Position numbers and translations under genes: made by a program. 21,096 nucleotides of DNA, from the NCBI GenBank assembly GCA_016295225.1, contig JAEDLP010000019.1, positions 1 to 21,096 on the forward strand. The letters are read 5' to 3'. Below, piece by piece: positions 12,480 through 20,600 of this stretch; positions within the stretch are counted from its first letter, which is position 1; each line of letters opens with the position of its first letter. The notes below the pieces were generated by a model, which worked only from the letters and a program-made list of their open reading frames with translations, was not told the origin of the DNA and searched no databases. This DNA is from Oscillospiraceae bacterium (GTDB taxonomy: Bacteria > Bacillota > Clostridia > Oscillospirales > Oscillospiraceae).

Positions 12480-13127
12480 TCACCCCTCCAGCTCGATCAT
12501 GGGGTAGACCACCGCCAGGGCGCCGCCCAGGGTGGAGGTGTTCAGCCACTGGGTAAAGTCGATGACCTTCTCCTCCCCACCGTCCAGGATGAGGCAGGGG
12601 AGCTTGCCGCTCTCCTCCTCCTCCATGCCGATGAGGGGGACCCAGTGCCAGCTGTCCAGGTTGTCCAGGCTGCCCCTGGAGTAGTTCAGAAAGGCCACCG
12701 GCAGGTCGGCGTAGAGGGCCTCCGCCAAAAAGTCCCGGCAGGTCTCCAGGGAGGGCCGGGGGGCCTTTTCCCGGTGGGGGATTTCCAACGTCTCCCCCAG
12801 CAGGACACAGCCCCTGGACAGGGCGAAGCTCCGGCAGCCCAGCACGAAACTCTCCGCCTGATCCAGCCCCCGGGCACCGGGGGTGGCGTGATGCCAGAGG
12901 TCCTCCATGTAGGCCAGGAAGTCCCCGTGGGAGTCCCCGGGGGCCATGGGGGCCAGGGCGGGGTGGACCCGGGTCAGGTAGCCCAGGATGGTGGCGGCGG
13001 TGGTGGGGCCGCAGCCCGCCCGGCGCTGCCAGCTTTTGAGATACCAGTCCTGGTCGGCCCCCTGACAGGGCTGTCCGCCGGGGCCGGGGAAGGTGAAGTG
13101 TTCAGGGTGGGAGAGTGTGAGAAGCAT
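12480..13127 (-). CDS. Peptidase C39-like cysteine-protease-fold protein
   Basis: 215 aa, no signal peptide or membrane segment. RRAGCGPTTAATILGYL (35-51) has Cys39 in the setting typical of papain-like C39 domains; SWHWVPLIG (159-167) has a candidate His161; CLILDGGE (178-185) a candidate Asp182. This gives a plausible Cys-His-Asp set in the right order. There is no ABC-transporter half, so it is not a bacteriocin-processing exporter; similar free-standing proteins are uncharacterised. ATG 13127 is chosen because AAAGGAAG lies just upstream; an in-frame start 24 codons earlier lies past the terminator of the previous gene. It follows that terminator with no room for an own promoter, so it may depend on read-through. 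Confidence 0.7.
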   Translation of the reverse strand: MLLTLSHPEHFTFPGPGGQPCQGADQDWYLKSWQRRAGCGPTTAATILGYLTRVHPALAPMAPGDSHGDFLAYMEDLWHHATPGARGLDQAESFVLGCRSFALSRGCVLLGETLEIPHREKAPRPSLETCRDFLAEALYADLPVAFLNYSRGSLDNLDSWHWVPLIGMEEEESGKLPCLILDGGEEKVIDFTQWLNTSTLGGALAVVYPMIELEG

Positions 13128-13153
13128 GGGAGACTTCCTTTCTTCTTTCTTTC

Positions 13154-13190
13154 TAAAAAGCAGAGGGACGGATACACCGCCCCTCTGCTT
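13154..13190 (-). terminator. Terminator of the serC-serA-carbonic anhydrase unit
   Basis: A 10-bp stem AAGCAGAGGG/CCCTCTGCTT (13158-13167 with 13181-13190) plus a short inner stem, followed on the minus strand by TTTTTAG. It is 6 bases beyond the carbonic anhydrase stop. Confidence 0.82.
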
Positions 13191-13195
13191 CAGGT

Positions 13196-13690
13196 TCACT
13201 GGTTTTCCGGGTCAGCCATGGCCTGGACCATGAGGCCCAGGTATTCCTCGACGTTTTCCAGGTTGCCGGCGGATTCCTCGTCGGTCAGGGTCTTTTTCAC
13301 CTTGGCGGGGATGCCCACCACCAGGCTCTTGGGGGGGACGATGGTGCCGGAGGACACCACGGCTCCCGCGCCCACGATGGAACCCGCGCCGATGACGGCG
13401 TGATCCAGCACCACGGAGCCCATGCCGATGAGGCAGTTGTCTTCCACGGTGCAGCCGTGGAGGATGGCGCCGTGGCCCACGGTGACGTTCTCGCCCACGG
13501 TGACGTCGTTGCCGTGATCCCCGTGGATGACGGCGTTGTCCTGGATGTTGGAGTTCTTCCCGATGGTGATCTTCTCCTGGTCAGCCCGGAGGACGGCGTT
13601 GTACCAGACGCTGACCTTCTCGTCCAGGGTCACATCTCCCCGGATGAATGCGCCGGGGGCGACCCAGGCGGTGGGATGGATCTTGGCCAT
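13196..13690 (-). CDS. Gamma-class carbonic anhydrase-like protein
   Basis: 164-aa left-handed beta-helix protein of the gamma-carbonic anhydrase (YrdA/CaiE) family. Hexapeptide-type repeats run from about residue 10 to 125 (GDVTLDEKVSVWYNAVL, ITIGKNSNIQDN, VTVGENVTVGHG, and so on). Candidate zinc ligands are His56 or His59 in VIHGDHGND and His73 and His78 in VGHGAILHG, the usual three-His arrangement. The C-terminal helix (about 137-164) is normal. AAGGAG lies 7 bases before ATG 13690. It follows serA by 12 bases, so it is in the serine unit. It may hydrate CO2 or just use the fold; many family members have no proven activity. Confidence 0.9.
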   Translation of the reverse strand: MAKIHPTAWVAPGAFIRGDVTLDEKVSVWYNAVLRADQEKITIGKNSNIQDNAVIHGDHGNDVTVGENVTVGHGAILHGCTVEDNCLIGMGSVVLDHAVIGAGSIVGAGAVVSSGTIVPPKSLVVGIPAKVKKTLTDEESAGNLENVEEYLGLMVQAMADPENQ

Positions 13691-13702
13691 AGTCAGGTCT
13701 CC

Positions 13703-14842
13703 TTACTTGCTCAGCACGCGGACGCGGATGACGCCGGGAACAGCGGAGACGGCAGCGGCGTCCACGTCGGCCTCGGTGTCCATGATGGCGTAAGCGTAGT
13801 CGCCGCGGGTGTTGGAGGCGGAAGCCACCACGCCGGGGACGGAAGCCAGAACAGCAGCGGCGTCAGCGCCCTTGGAGATGACGCAGACACGGTTCTTGGC
13901 AGCCCAAGCCATGGTCAGGACGGGCAGGTTCACGGAGTTGACGATGTTGCCGTTGTCCAGGTAGTCCTTCACCTGGCGGGCAGCCATCATGGCGCAGTTG
14001 TCCTCGGACTCGGGGGTGGAAGCGCCCAGGTGGGGGATTGCCACCACGCCTTCCATGGCGGCCACTTCGCTGTTGGGGAAGTCGGTGACGTAAGCGGCGC
14101 ACTTGCCGGACTCCAGAGCGGCCTTCATGGCGGCGTCGTCCACCAGCTCGCCGCGGGCCAGGTTGATGACCCGGACGCCGTCCTTCATCACGGAGAAGGC
14201 GGCCTCGTTGATGGTGTGCTTGGTAGCGGGCAGCATGGGCAGGTGCAGGGTGACATAGTCAGCGGCTGCGAAAGCCTCGTCCATGGTGGCCACGACCTCC
14301 ACAGCGGGGTTCAGGCTCAGAGCGTTCTTCACGGACAGGAAGGGGTCATAGCCCACGACCTTCATGCCCAGAGCGTGGGCGGCGTTGGCCACCAGGACGC
14401 CAATGGCGCCCAGGCCGATGACAGACAGGGTCTTGCCCATGATCTCGGGGCCCACGAAGGCGGACTTGCCCTTCTCCACCACGGCGGCCACGTCGGCGCC
14501 GGCTGCGGACTGCTCCTTCACCCAGGTGATGCCCTGGGAGACCTTACGGGAGGCCAGCAGCAGAGCGGTGATGGCCAGCTCCTTCACGCCGTTGGCGTTG
14601 GCGCCGGGGGTGTTGAAGACCACCACGCCGGCCTCGGCGGCACGGTCCAGGGGGATGTTGTTGACGCCTGCGCCGGCACGGGCGATGCACTGCAGCTCGG
14701 CGGGGAAGTCATAGTCGTGGAGCTTGGCGGAACGGACCAGAATGGCGTCCTCGTGCTCCATGTTGTCAGCGATCTCAAAGCGGTCGTCCAGCTGAGCCAG
14801 GCCGATCTTGGAGATCTTATTCATGGTTTTCACATGATACAT
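13703..14842 (-). CDS. serA: D-3-phosphoglycerate dehydrogenase with short C-terminal ACT domain
   Basis: First step of serine synthesis: 3-phosphoglycerate to 3-phosphohydroxypyruvate with NAD. 379 aa. The Rossmann motif is VIGLGAIGVLVANAA (141-155); the catalytic set is Arg230 in NLARGELV, Glu259 (NSEV) and His271 in PHLGAST. Residues about 315-379 form the ACT domain (GDYAYAIMDTE). It is shorter than E. coli SerA (410 aa) but normal for the Clostridia type. ATG 14842 is preferred since AAAGGA lies about 11 bases upstream and the family start MYxxKTMNKIS fits; the ATG seven codons earlier overlaps it. A GC-rich UUCG-loop hairpin and 93 bases separate it from serC. ACT domains can bind serine, so feedback control is possible. 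Confidence 0.95.
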   Translation of the reverse strand: MYHVKTMNKISKIGLAQLDDRFEIADNMEHEDAILVRSAKLHDYDFPAELQCIARAGAGVNNIPLDRAAEAGVVVFNTPGANANGVKELAITALLLASRKVSQGITWVKEQSAAGADVAAVVEKGKSAFVGPEIMGKTLSVIGLGAIGVLVANAAHALGMKVVGYDPFLSVKNALSLNPAVEVVATMDEAFAAADYVTLHLPMLPATKHTINEAAFSVMKDGVRVINLARGELVDDAAMKAALESGKCAAYVTDFPNSEVAAMEGVVAIPHLGASTPESEDNCAMMAARQVKDYLDNGNIVNSVNLPVLTMAWAAKNRVCVISKGADAAAVLASVPGVVASASNTRGDYAYAIMDTEADVDAAAVSAVPGVIRVRVLSK

Positions 14843-14896
14843 GGGAAATACATTCCTTTCCATTATTAATCAGTGGGCGTTAAGCCTTACAGAGTT

Positions 14897-14914
14897 CCGG
14901 CCCCGAAGGGCCGG
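14897..14914 (-). other. UUCG-tetraloop hairpin between serC and serA
   Basis: CCGGCCC (14897-14903) and GGGCCGG (14908-14914) form a 7-bp stem with loop CGAA on the plus strand, which is C(UUCG)G in the minus-strand mRNA, an exceptionally stable tetraloop. It is not followed by U's. It may stabilise mRNA ends or set the serC:serA ratio. Confidence 0.6.
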
Positions 14915-14935
14915 GAATCCATTCCCAAAGTCCTG

Positions 14936-16024
14936 TTATGCGTTCTTCTCGAATTCCTTGATGAACTCGCACAGAGCCTCGACGCCTTCCATGGGCATGG
15001 CGTTGTAGATGGAAGCGCGCATGCCGCCCACGGAGCGGTGGCCCTTCAGGTTGGAGAAGCCCTTCTTCACGGACTCAGCCACGAACTTTGCGTCCAGATC
15101 GTCGTTGCCGGTGCGGAAGGTGACGTTCATGAAGGAGCGGGAGCCCTTCTCGGCGGCCACCTGGAAGAGCTTGGACTCATCCAGCACGTCGTAGAGCATG
15201 TTTGCCTTCTTGATGTTGATCTTCTCCAGCTCGGTCAGGCCGCCGACGCTCTCCACCCAGTCGCACATGAGACCCAGCATGTAGATGGGCCAGCAGGGGG
15301 GAGTGTTGTACATGGAGTCCTTGTCGATCATGTTCTTGTAGCTCATGATGGCGGGAGTGATGGGCATTTCGTGGCCGGCCAGGTCTTCCTTGACGATGGC
15401 GATGGTCAGGCCTGCGGGAGCCAGGTTCTTCTGAGCGCCGGCATAGATGATGCCGTACTTGCTCACGTCAACGGGGCGGGACATAATGTCGGAGGACATG
15501 TCGCAGACCAGGGGCACGCCGGCGGGAGCCTGGGGGACATACTGCCACTGGGTACCCTCGATGGTGTTGTTGGAGCAGTAGTGCAGGTAGGAGGCCTCGG
15601 GGTCCAGGGTCAGCTGGTCCTGGCTGGGGATATAGGTCCACTTGCGGTCCTCGGAGGAGCCGGCCACGTTGGCCTCGCCATACTTCTTGGCTTCCTTGTG
15701 GGCGTTGTTTGCGAAGTTGCCGGTGCGGACATAGTCAGCCTTGCCGGTCTTGGTCATCAGGTTCATGGGAACCATTGCGAACTGCATGGTTGCGCCGCCC
15801 TGGAGGAACAGGACCTTGTAGCCTTCGGGCACGCCCATCAGCTTGCGGAACTTCTCCTGGGTCTCGTCGAAGATGCCCTGGTAAACCTTGGAACGGTGGC
15901 TCATCTCCATGACGGACATACCGGAACCCTTGTAGTTGGTGATCTCAGCGCCTGCGCGGTTCAGGACTTCCAGAGGAAGCATGGAAGGGCCGGCAGAAAA
16001 GTTAAAAATACGATCATTTGCCAT
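14936..16024 (-). CDS. serC: Phosphoserine aminotransferase
   Basis: PLP enzyme converting 3-phosphohydroxypyruvate and glutamate to phosphoserine and 2-oxoglutarate, 362 aa, usual length. NFSAGPSMLP (8-17) is the family start; EMSHRSK (40-46) holds phosphate-binding Arg44; LQGGATMQFA (74-83) lies at the PLP phosphate; Lys199 in YAGAQKNLAPAG forms the Schiff base; GMRASIYNAMP near the C-terminus closes the substrate site. AAAGGGG lies 9 bases before ATG 16024. First gene of the serine unit, with a promoter at 16102-16130. In this pathway SerB is still needed and is not in the window. Confidence 0.96.
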   Translation of the reverse strand: MANDRIFNFSAGPSMLPLEVLNRAGAEITNYKGSGMSVMEMSHRSKVYQGIFDETQEKFRKLMGVPEGYKVLFLQGGATMQFAMVPMNLMTKTGKADYVRTGNFANNAHKEAKKYGEANVAGSSEDRKWTYIPSQDQLTLDPEASYLHYCSNNTIEGTQWQYVPQAPAGVPLVCDMSSDIMSRPVDVSKYGIIYAGAQKNLAPAGLTIAIVKEDLAGHEMPITPAIMSYKNMIDKDSMYNTPPCWPIYMLGLMCDWVESVGGLTELEKINIKKANMLYDVLDESKLFQVAAEKGSRSFMNVTFRTGNDDLDAKFVAESVKKGFSNLKGHRSVGGMRASIYNAMPMEGVEALCEFIKEFEKNA

Positions 16025-16065
16025 AGGAAAAAACCCCTTTCTGATTTTGAACAGGAATTGCAGTG

Positions 16066-16094
16066 ATAGGCATAAACTCTCACATTAAGCCTAT
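16066..16094 (-). promoter_or_regulatory. Inverted repeat at the predicted 5' end of serC mRNA
   Basis: ATAGGC (16066-16071) and GCCTAT (16089-16094), with partly matching TAA inside, form an imperfect 29-nt inverted repeat starting within a base or two of the predicted transcription start. It could be an RNA hairpin protecting the 5' end, or an operator. No known regulator motif was recognised. Confidence 0.5.
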
Positions 16095-16101
16095 TTTATT
16101 C

Positions 16102-16130
16102 ATTATACCCATCCTATCTAAAATCGTCAA
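16102..16130 (-). promoter_or_regulatory. Promoter of the serC unit
   Basis: On the minus strand TTGACG (complement of 16125-16130), a 17-base spacer and a perfect TATAAT (complement of 16102-16107). The leader is about 70 bases. Confidence 0.85.
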
Positions 16131-16152
16131 GCCGATGGATGGAAACCTGTGG

Positions 16153-16184
16153 AAAAAGCGGCGGCCCAAAGGACCGCCGCTTTT
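16153..16184 (-). terminator. Terminator of the thiolase gene
   Basis: A 14-bp stem (16154-16167 with 16171-16184, one G-U pair on the minus strand) with a 3-base loop, followed on the minus strand by TTTTT. It starts about 45 bases after the thiolase stop and just upstream of the serC promoter. Confidence 0.88.
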
Positions 16185-16227
16185 GGTGAAACTGTTTGAT
16201 TTCAGAAGCGTGAATCAGAAAAACGGA

Positions 16228-17484
16228 TTAGCACTTCTCGAAGATAGCAGCAACGCCCAGGCCGCCGCCGATGCACAGGGTAGCCAGGCCCTTCTTGGCG
16301 TCGGGACGCTTCATCATCTCGTGCAGCAGGGTGACGATGATACGAGCGCCGGAGCAGCCGACGGGGTGGCCGATGGCGATAGCGCCGCCGTTGACGTTGA
16401 CCTTGCTCATGTCGAACTCCAGCTCGCGAGCCACAGCGATGGACTGAGCGGCGAAAGCCTCGTTGGCCTCAACCAGGTCGATGTCCTTGATGGTCAGGCC
16501 GGCCTTCTCCATGGCCTGACGGGAAGCGGGGATGGGGCCGGTGCCCATGATCTTGGGATCGACGCCGCCCTGGCCCCAGGAGACAACCTTGAACAGGGGC
16601 TTCAGGCCATACTTCTCAACAGCATCCTTGGAAGCCAGGATGATAGCGGCAGCGCCGTCGTTCAGGCCGGAAGCGTTGCCGGCGGTGACACGCTGAACGC
16701 CCTTGTTGTCGTCGGAGGGAGTCATGTGGGTGGCCTCGAAGGTCATCTCGACCTTGTCGATGCTGCCGTCAGCGGAGGTGGGGAAAGCGCCCTTCAGCTT
16801 GGCCATCTTCTCCAGGGTGGTGTCCTTGGGATGCTCGTCCACCTTGAACTCGACCATTTCCTTCTTCTTCTTCACCATGATGGGCACGATCTCGTCCTCG
16901 AAACGGCCGGAGTTGATGGCGGCGAGAGCCTTCTGCTGGGAGTTGTAGCCGAACTCGTCCAGCTCTTCACGGGTGATGCCCCAGATGTCGCAGATGTTCT
17001 CTGCGGTGGTGCCCATGTGATAGTTGTTGTAAGCGTCCCACAGGCCGTCCTTGATCATGGTGTCGATGATCTGGGTGTGGCCCATACGGGAACCCCAACG
17101 GTTGCTGGGGATAGCATAGGGAGCGCCGCTCATGCTCTCGGTGCCGCCGCACATGACCAGATCAGCGTCGCCGGCCTGGATAGCACGGGAGCCCTCGATG
17201 ACGGTCTTCAGACCGGAGCCGCAGACCATGCTGACGGTGTAGGCGGGAACCTTCAGGGGAACGCCGGCCTTGACCATGCACTGACGAGCCACGTTCTGGC
17301 CCTGAGCTGCGGACAGAACGTTACCGAACATAACTTCGTCCAGCCACTCGCCCTTGACGTTGCCGCGCTTGAGAGCCTCAGCGATGACAGCTGCGCCCAT
17401 GTCAGCAGCGGGGACATCCTTCAGGGAGCCGCCGAAGGTGCCGACAGCGGTACGGCAGGAACTAACAACATATACGTCTCTCAT
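16228..17484 (-). CDS. Acetyl-CoA C-acetyltransferase (thiolase II type) with an insertion
   Basis: Condenses two acyl-CoAs, usually acetyl-CoA, to acetoacetyl-CoA, or the reverse; first step toward butyrate in Clostridia. 418 aa. The catalytic set is complete: Cys88 in MVCGSGLKT, His373 in AIGHPVGCSGAR, Cys404 in LCIGGGLG. VEANEAFAAQ (338-347) and VTAGNASGLNDGAAA (266-280) are conserved. Between GAF (232-234) and VTAGN about 31 residues stand where typical enzymes have about 7, an insertion of roughly 25 residues near the CoA loop. ATG 17484 is chosen for GGAGG upstream; the frame is open six codons further with no ribosome site. Own promoter (17549-17577) and terminator (16153-16184), so it is monocistronic. 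Chain length specificity unproven. Confidence 0.95.
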   Translation of the reverse strand: MRDVYVVSSCRTAVGTFGGSLKDVPAADMGAAVIAEALKRGNVKGEWLDEVMFGNVLSAAQGQNVARQCMVKAGVPLKVPAYTVSMVCGSGLKTVIEGSRAIQAGDADLVMCGGTESMSGAPYAIPSNRWGSRMGHTQIIDTMIKDGLWDAYNNYHMGTTAENICDIWGITREELDEFGYNSQQKALAAINSGRFEDEIVPIMVKKKKEMVEFKVDEHPKDTTLEKMAKLKGAFPTSADGSIDKVEMTFEATHMTPSDDNKGVQRVTAGNASGLNDGAAAIILASKDAVEKYGLKPLFKVVSWGQGGVDPKIMGTGPIPASRQAMEKAGLTIKDIDLVEANEAFAAQSIAVARELEFDMSKVNVNGGAIAIGHPVGCSGARIIVTLLHEMMKRPDAKKGLATLCIGGGLGVAAIFEKC

Positions 17485-17548
17485 AGTAGATCGTACCTCC
17501 AAATAAATTTTGCCAGGGTGTAATACCTATAAGTATATTTACTGCAAC

Positions 17549-17577
17549 ATTATACTGGTCAATCCTGCAAAAATCAA
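17549..17577 (-). promoter_or_regulatory. Promoter of the thiolase gene
   Basis: On the minus strand TTGATT (complement of 17572-17577), a 17-base spacer and a perfect TATAAT (complement of 17549-17554). The leader is about 57 bases and A+T-rich. Confidence 0.75.
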
Positions 17578-17678
17578 CTGTATTTTTAAAAATCGGACAG
17601 TAGTAATTTTAGGGATGCCAAGGCGGTTTTCTTGGTGATTCTGCTGTGTTTGCGCCGAAAAGGCCCCCGAAAACCCCG

Positions 17679-20600
17679 TCACTCCGCCCCGGCGAAGTCC
17701 GCCAGGACTATGGCGGCCAGCTTGAGGACGTCGTCCCCCTTCTTCAGACGCAGAGCCAGGTGGGGTTTGTCGCCGGCGGAGAAGAGCAGGCGGCGTTTGT
17801 ATTTCTCCAGGCCGCAGAGGTTGGCAATTTTTTGGAAGTCAGGCTGGGGCAGGGAGAATTTCAGCAACGACTCCTTCTGGGCGATCTCCGAGATCCCCAG
17901 CTTGGCGGCGGTGGCCCGCAGCAGGGCGATGGCCACCAGGTTGGACACCCCCTTGGGCGGGTCGCCGTAGCGGTCGATGAGCTCGTCGGTGATGTCGTCG
18001 GCCTCCTCCTGGTCCCGAATCCGGGCGATGCGGCGGTAGAGGTCCATCCGCTGCTCGGGGGCGGGGATGTACTTCTCCGGGATGGCGGCGGAGACGGCGA
18101 TGTCCGCCGTGCACTCGGTGGTCTTTACCACGGGCTTGCCCTGTTCCTCCAGGACGGCCTCCTCCAGAAGCCGCAGGTACAGGTCGTAGCCCACGCTCAT
18201 GAGGAAGCCCGACTGCTCGGGGCCTAAGAGGTTGCCGGCCCCCCGGATTTCCAGGTCCCGCATGGCGATCTTGAAGCCGGAGCCGAAGGCGGCGTACTCC
18301 CGGATGGCGGAGAGCCGTTTGGACTGGTCCTCGGAGAGGACCTTGCTCCGGCGGTAGGTCATGTAGGCGAAGGCCCGCCGGGTGGACCGTCCCACCCGGC
18401 CTCTCAGCTGGTGGAGCTGGGAAAGGCCCAACCGCTCGGCGTCCTCGATGATGAGGGTGTTGGCGTTGGGCAGGTCGATACCCGTCTCGATGATGGTGGT
18501 GCACACCAGCACGTCGATCTCCCCGTCGGTCATACGGCTCATAATGTCCCCCAGCTGCTCCTGGTCCAGCTTGCCGTGGGCGGTGGCGATGCGGACCTCG
18601 TCTCCCAGCAGGGAGCGGATCTTATTGGCGGTTTTATCAATGGTCTCAGTGCGGTTGTGGAGGTAGTAGACCTGACCGCCCCGGTCGATCTCCCGGATCA
18701 TGGCGTCGGTCAGGATGCCCCAGTCGTGCTCCAGCACGTAGGTCTGGACGGGCTGCCGGTTGGTGGGGGGCTGCTCCAGGGTGGACATGTCCCGCAGGCC
18801 CGACAGGGCCATGTTCAGGGTTCGGGGGATGGGGGTGGCCGACAGGGTGAGAACGTCCACCTGCCGGGCCAGCTCCTTGAGCTTTTCCTTGTGTCCCACG
18901 CCGAAGCGCTGTTCTTCGTCCACCACCAGCAGGCCTAAATCTTTGAACTGAATGTCTTTGCCCAGGAGCTTGTGGGTGCCGATGAGAAGGTCCACCCCAC
19001 CCTGTGCGGCTTTTCGCAGAATCTCTCTGGTCTGCCCGGGGGTGCGGAAGCGAGAGATCATCTCGATATCCACCGGGAAGTGGGAGAACCGCTTCAGGGC
19101 GGTCATGTAGTGCTGCTGGGCCAGGACGGTGGTGGGCACCAGCATGGCGGCCTGTTTGCCCTCCAGGACGCACTTCATAATGGCCCGGAAGGCCACCTCG
19201 GTCTTGCCGTAGCCCACGTCGCCGCAGAGAAGGCGGTCCATGGGGATGGGCTTCTCCATGTCGGCCTTGATCTCCTGAATGCAGCGGATTTGGTCGTCGG
19301 TCTCCGGGTAGGGGAAGAGGGCCTCGAAGTCGTGTTGCCAGGGGGTGTCGGCGGAGAAGGCGTAGCCCGCCTGCCGCTGCCGCTGGGCGTAAAGCTGGAT
19401 GAGGCCCTTGGCCATGTCCTTGGCGGCCTTTTTGGCCTTGGTCTTGGATTTCTCCCACTCCGTGCCCCCCAGCTTGGAGAGCTTTCGGCGGTCGGGGTCG
19501 TCGCCGCTGCCGATGTACTTGCTCACCAGATCCAGCTGGAGAGCGGGGACGTAGAGGACGTCGGCCCCGGCGAACTGGAGCTTGATGTAGTCCCGGTCAG
19601 CCCCGTCCACGGTCATCTTCACCATGCCCACGAAGCGACCGATGCCGTGGTGCTCGTGGACCACCAGGTCCCCGGGGGCTAGGTCGGTGAAGGATTCCAG
19701 CCGCTGGCGGGTGGAGTCCTTGGCGGCCGAGCGGCGCTTGCTCTTTCTAGGGGGCGGGCCCGAGCCCTCGGCCAGGACGGCGATCTTCCCGTCGGGGTAG
19801 TCAAAGCCCGCCGACAGTCCTCCTACGGCGATGGTGATCCGGCCGGGCTCCGGCAGGTCGTGGAGGAGTTCGTCCACGGCGGCGTAGACCTTTTTCTCCC
19901 GGAGCATGGCCTGGAGGGAGTCGGCCTTCCGGCGGCTGGAGGTCAGCAGCACCACGGAGAAATCCTCCCGCTGGTAGTTCTGCAGGTCCTCGGCCACGGC
20001 CTCGAAGCTGATCCCGTACCCGGCCAGCTGCCGGGCGGTGAGGGACAGCAGAAAGGCCGGCGGGATGGGCAGGCCGCCGGTGGTGAAGGAGTCGAAGTAG
20101 AGGAGGGTCCGGGGCGTCAGGTCTCCGCAGAGCTCCTCGAAGCTCTTGGAAAAGACGGCGTGCTTCCCATCCAGAAGCTCCTGCTCCAGAAGCATGGTCA
20201 CGTCTTCGTTCAGCTGCCAAGTGTAGCTCTTGGCCCGGTCGGCGGTCCGGGGGGTGTCGCAGAGGACCACCAGAGCGTTCTTTGGCAGGTAGTCGGCGGC
20301 GGTGGCGATCTCCTGGTAGACTCTGGGCAGTCCCAGATCCACGGGGTCGGTGTCGCTGCCGATGACCTCCCCGGCGGGCAGGAGGATGCAGTGATCCCGC
20401 TGGGCAGTCCGCCGCTGGGTCACGGGGTCAAAAAGCCCCATGGAGTCGATCTCATCCCCCCAGAACTCCATGCGGATGGGCAGGTCCAGGCCGGGGGTGT
20501 ACACGTCCAGGATGCCGCCCCGGAGGGCGAACTGGCCCACGCCCTCCACCTGGTCGCAGCGGGTGTACCCGGCGGCGGCAAGAAAGTCGGCCAGCTGGTC

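Noticed and set aside
14897..14914. Rho-independent terminator between serC and serA
   Set aside because: The stem is stable but has no U tract on the minus strand, so it is kept only as a hairpin of unknown role.
16063..17523. A 486-codon open frame on the plus strand opposite the thiolase gene
   Set aside because: Its translation is a run of Gly, Ala, Val, Asp, His and Leu with no motif, as expected from the mirror of a GC-rich, codon-biased gene. Thiolase motifs on the other strand are complete. The same applies to the long plus-strand frames opposite serC, serA, mfd, the alcohol dehydrogenase and the binding protein.
17485..17678. Terminator for mfd
   Set aside because: Only short or imperfect stems (for example CCAAG/CTTGG near 17620) without a U tract were seen.
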